NCBI RefSeq assembly: GCF_945870625.1
Contig: NZ_CAMBTS010000027.1
Location: forward strand, 1-32,547
Source: Novosphingobium sp. Chol11
Lineage (GTDB): Bacteria > Pseudomonadota > Alphaproteobacteria > Sphingomonadales > Sphingomonadaceae
DNA length: 32,547 nucleotides
Reading direction: 5' to 3'
Position 1 is the first letter of the stretch, and each line of letters begins with the position of its first letter. The position numbers and the translations under genes are program-made. Below the pieces are notes generated by a model. That model was given only the letters and a program-made list of their open reading frames with translations, was not told where the DNA came from and did not search any database. Shown here in pieces: positions 31,627 through 32,547 of the stretch.

Positions 31627-32547
31627 ATGTTCGCGATGCTTGTCCCCCCCGAAGTCGAAGGCTGGTTCGCCGGGCGCGGCTGGCGGGTGCGCCAGCACCA
31701 GATCGCGATGTTGGCGGCCGCCGACGCTGGCCAGCATGCGCTGCTCGTGGCGGATACCGGGGCGGGCAAGACTTTGGCCGGGTTTCTGCCCACTCTCGCC
31801 GATTTTGCGCCGTCGCGGCTTGGCGGCGCGCCCGCGCCGGAGGGGCTGCACACGCTCTATATCTCGCCGCTGAAAGCGCTGGCGCATGATGTGCAGCGCA
31901 ATCTGCTTGCGCCGATTGCAGAAATGGGCCTGCCGATCACGGTCGAGACGCGCAGCGGCGACACGCCGTCTGATCGCAAGGCGCGCCAGCGCGCGCGCCC
32001 GCCGCATATCCTGCTGACCACGCCCGAATCGCTTTCGTTGCTGCTGAGCTATCCCGAAAGCGCCGGTCTCTTCGCCGAGCTGAAGCGCGTGGTGATCGAC
32101 GAGATCCATGCCTTTGCCACTGGCAAGCGCGGCGATCTGCTGGCGCTGGCGCTGGCGCGGCTGCAGGCGCTGGCGCCCGACATGCGCCGTGCCGCGCTCT
32201 CGGCGACGGTGGCCGATCCCGAGGCGTTTCGCAGCTGGCTTGCGCCATGGGGCGATGTGGGCAATGTCGCGCTGGTGGCGGGCGAGAAGGGCGCGGCGGC
32301 CGAGGTCGAAATTCTGCTGCCCAAGGAGGAGCGTGTGCCCTGGGGCGGACACGCCGCGACATGGGCGGTGCCGCAGATCTACCAGCAAATCCGCGCCAAC
32401 CGGACAACGCTGATCTTCACCAACACCCGCTTTCTGGCAGAATACATCTTCTCGCTGCTGTGGGACGTGAACGACGACAAGCTGCCGATTGGCATTCACC
32501 ACGGCTCGCTTTCCAAAGAGGCACGGCGCAAAGTGGAAGGGGCGATG
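31627..32547 (+). CDS. Ligase-associated DEXH-box helicase, 5' part (cut by window edge)
   Basis: An Lhr-like superfamily 2 helicase of the ligase-associated DNA damage response group. The 307 codons seen are open to the right edge. Visible motifs are the Q-like QHQIAMLAAA, Walker A ADTGAGKT, motif Ia YISPLKALA, motif Ib TTPESL, the box DEIH in VVIDEIHAFATGKRG, motif III LSATV, and motif IV (TLIFTNTRFLAEYIF), followed by HHGSLSKEARRKVE. The family is usually next to an ATP-dependent DNA ligase, an exonuclease and PdeM. None of these is upstream here, so they may follow. The start is the ATG at 31627, with the ATG at 31636 as an alternative. Confidence 0.93.
   Translation, partial: MFAMLVPPEVEGWFAGRGWRVRQHQIAMLAAADAGQHALLVADTGAGKTLAGFLPTLADFAPSRLGGAPAPEGLHTLYISPLKALAHDVQRNLLAPIAEMGLPITVETRSGDTPSDRKARQRARPPHILLTTPESLSLLLSYPESAGLFAELKRVVIDEIHAFATGKRGDLLALALARLQALAPDMRRAALSATVADPEAFRSWLAPWGDVGNVALVAGEKGAAAEVEILLPKEERVPWGGHAATWAVPQIYQQIRANRTTLIFTNTRFLAEYIFSLLWDVNDDKLPIGIHHGSLSKEARRKVEGAM

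Overview
The window looks like chromosomal core DNA from a high-GC alphaproteobacterium, most likely order Sphingomonadales. The evidence is a MipZ division-site ATPase, a PgmG-type phosphomannomutase/phosphoglucomutase, a 41-residue cysteine-free bL36, the gene order gpmA-purE-purK-folA-ribF-ileS, a ligase-associated DEXH helicase and DUF4136 proteins. No rRNA, CRISPR array, transposase or phage gene was seen. Both ends cut a gene: ileS on the left and the DEXH helicase on the right.

Layout. 1-4.4 kb (minus): a tightly packed housekeeping run of small ORF, gpmA, purE, purK, folA, ribF and ileS, most junctions overlapping or a few bases apart. 4.5 kb: tRNA-Thr(GGU). 4.6-5.5 kb (minus): an unrecognised three-helix membrane protein behind a 58-codon ORF. 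5.6-7.2 kb (minus): a family VIII-type serine hydrolase and a small GNAT. 7.25-9.2 kb (plus): threonine aldolase coupled to an EamA transporter. 9.1-11.2 kb (minus): an SDR-like epimerase and a Ste24-like M48 protease. 11.35-15.4 kb (plus): pepN, pgeF-like and GST. 15.4-17.3 kb (minus): HAD hydrolase, rpmJ, galE. 17.5-20.0 kb (plus): two tandem DUF4136 paralogues translationally coupled to a cytosolic-carboxypeptidase-type M14 enzyme. 20.2-22.9 kb: an ArsC-like reductase diverges from a Fur-controlled TonB-dependent siderophore receptor. 22.9-24.8 kb: an orphan CoxS-type 2Fe-2S protein, a class II aldolase and a divergent SRAP protein.

24.85-27.5 kb is the least ordinary part. It has an 840-bp gene-free stretch with two different palindromic repeats around a hairpin-rich segment that carries its own minus-strand promoter-like sequence. 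A TacA/TacT-type toxin-antitoxin module follows, with a palindromic operator inside its promoter. Next is a visibly more AT-rich signal peptidase I with extra membrane helices, which looks acquired. Core genes then resume: panC (minus), and mipZ, a J-domain membrane protein, the phosphomannomutase, a DUF1905 protein and the helicase (all plus).

No wholly new multi-gene system stands out with confidence. The best candidates for undescribed biology are the structured segment at 25.2-25.48 kb, the DUF4136-DUF4136-M14 operon, the orphan ferredoxin next to the iron receptor, the multi-helix signal peptidase, and a recurring arrangement of promoter -10 elements 6-9 nt from start codons that suggests leaderless transcripts.
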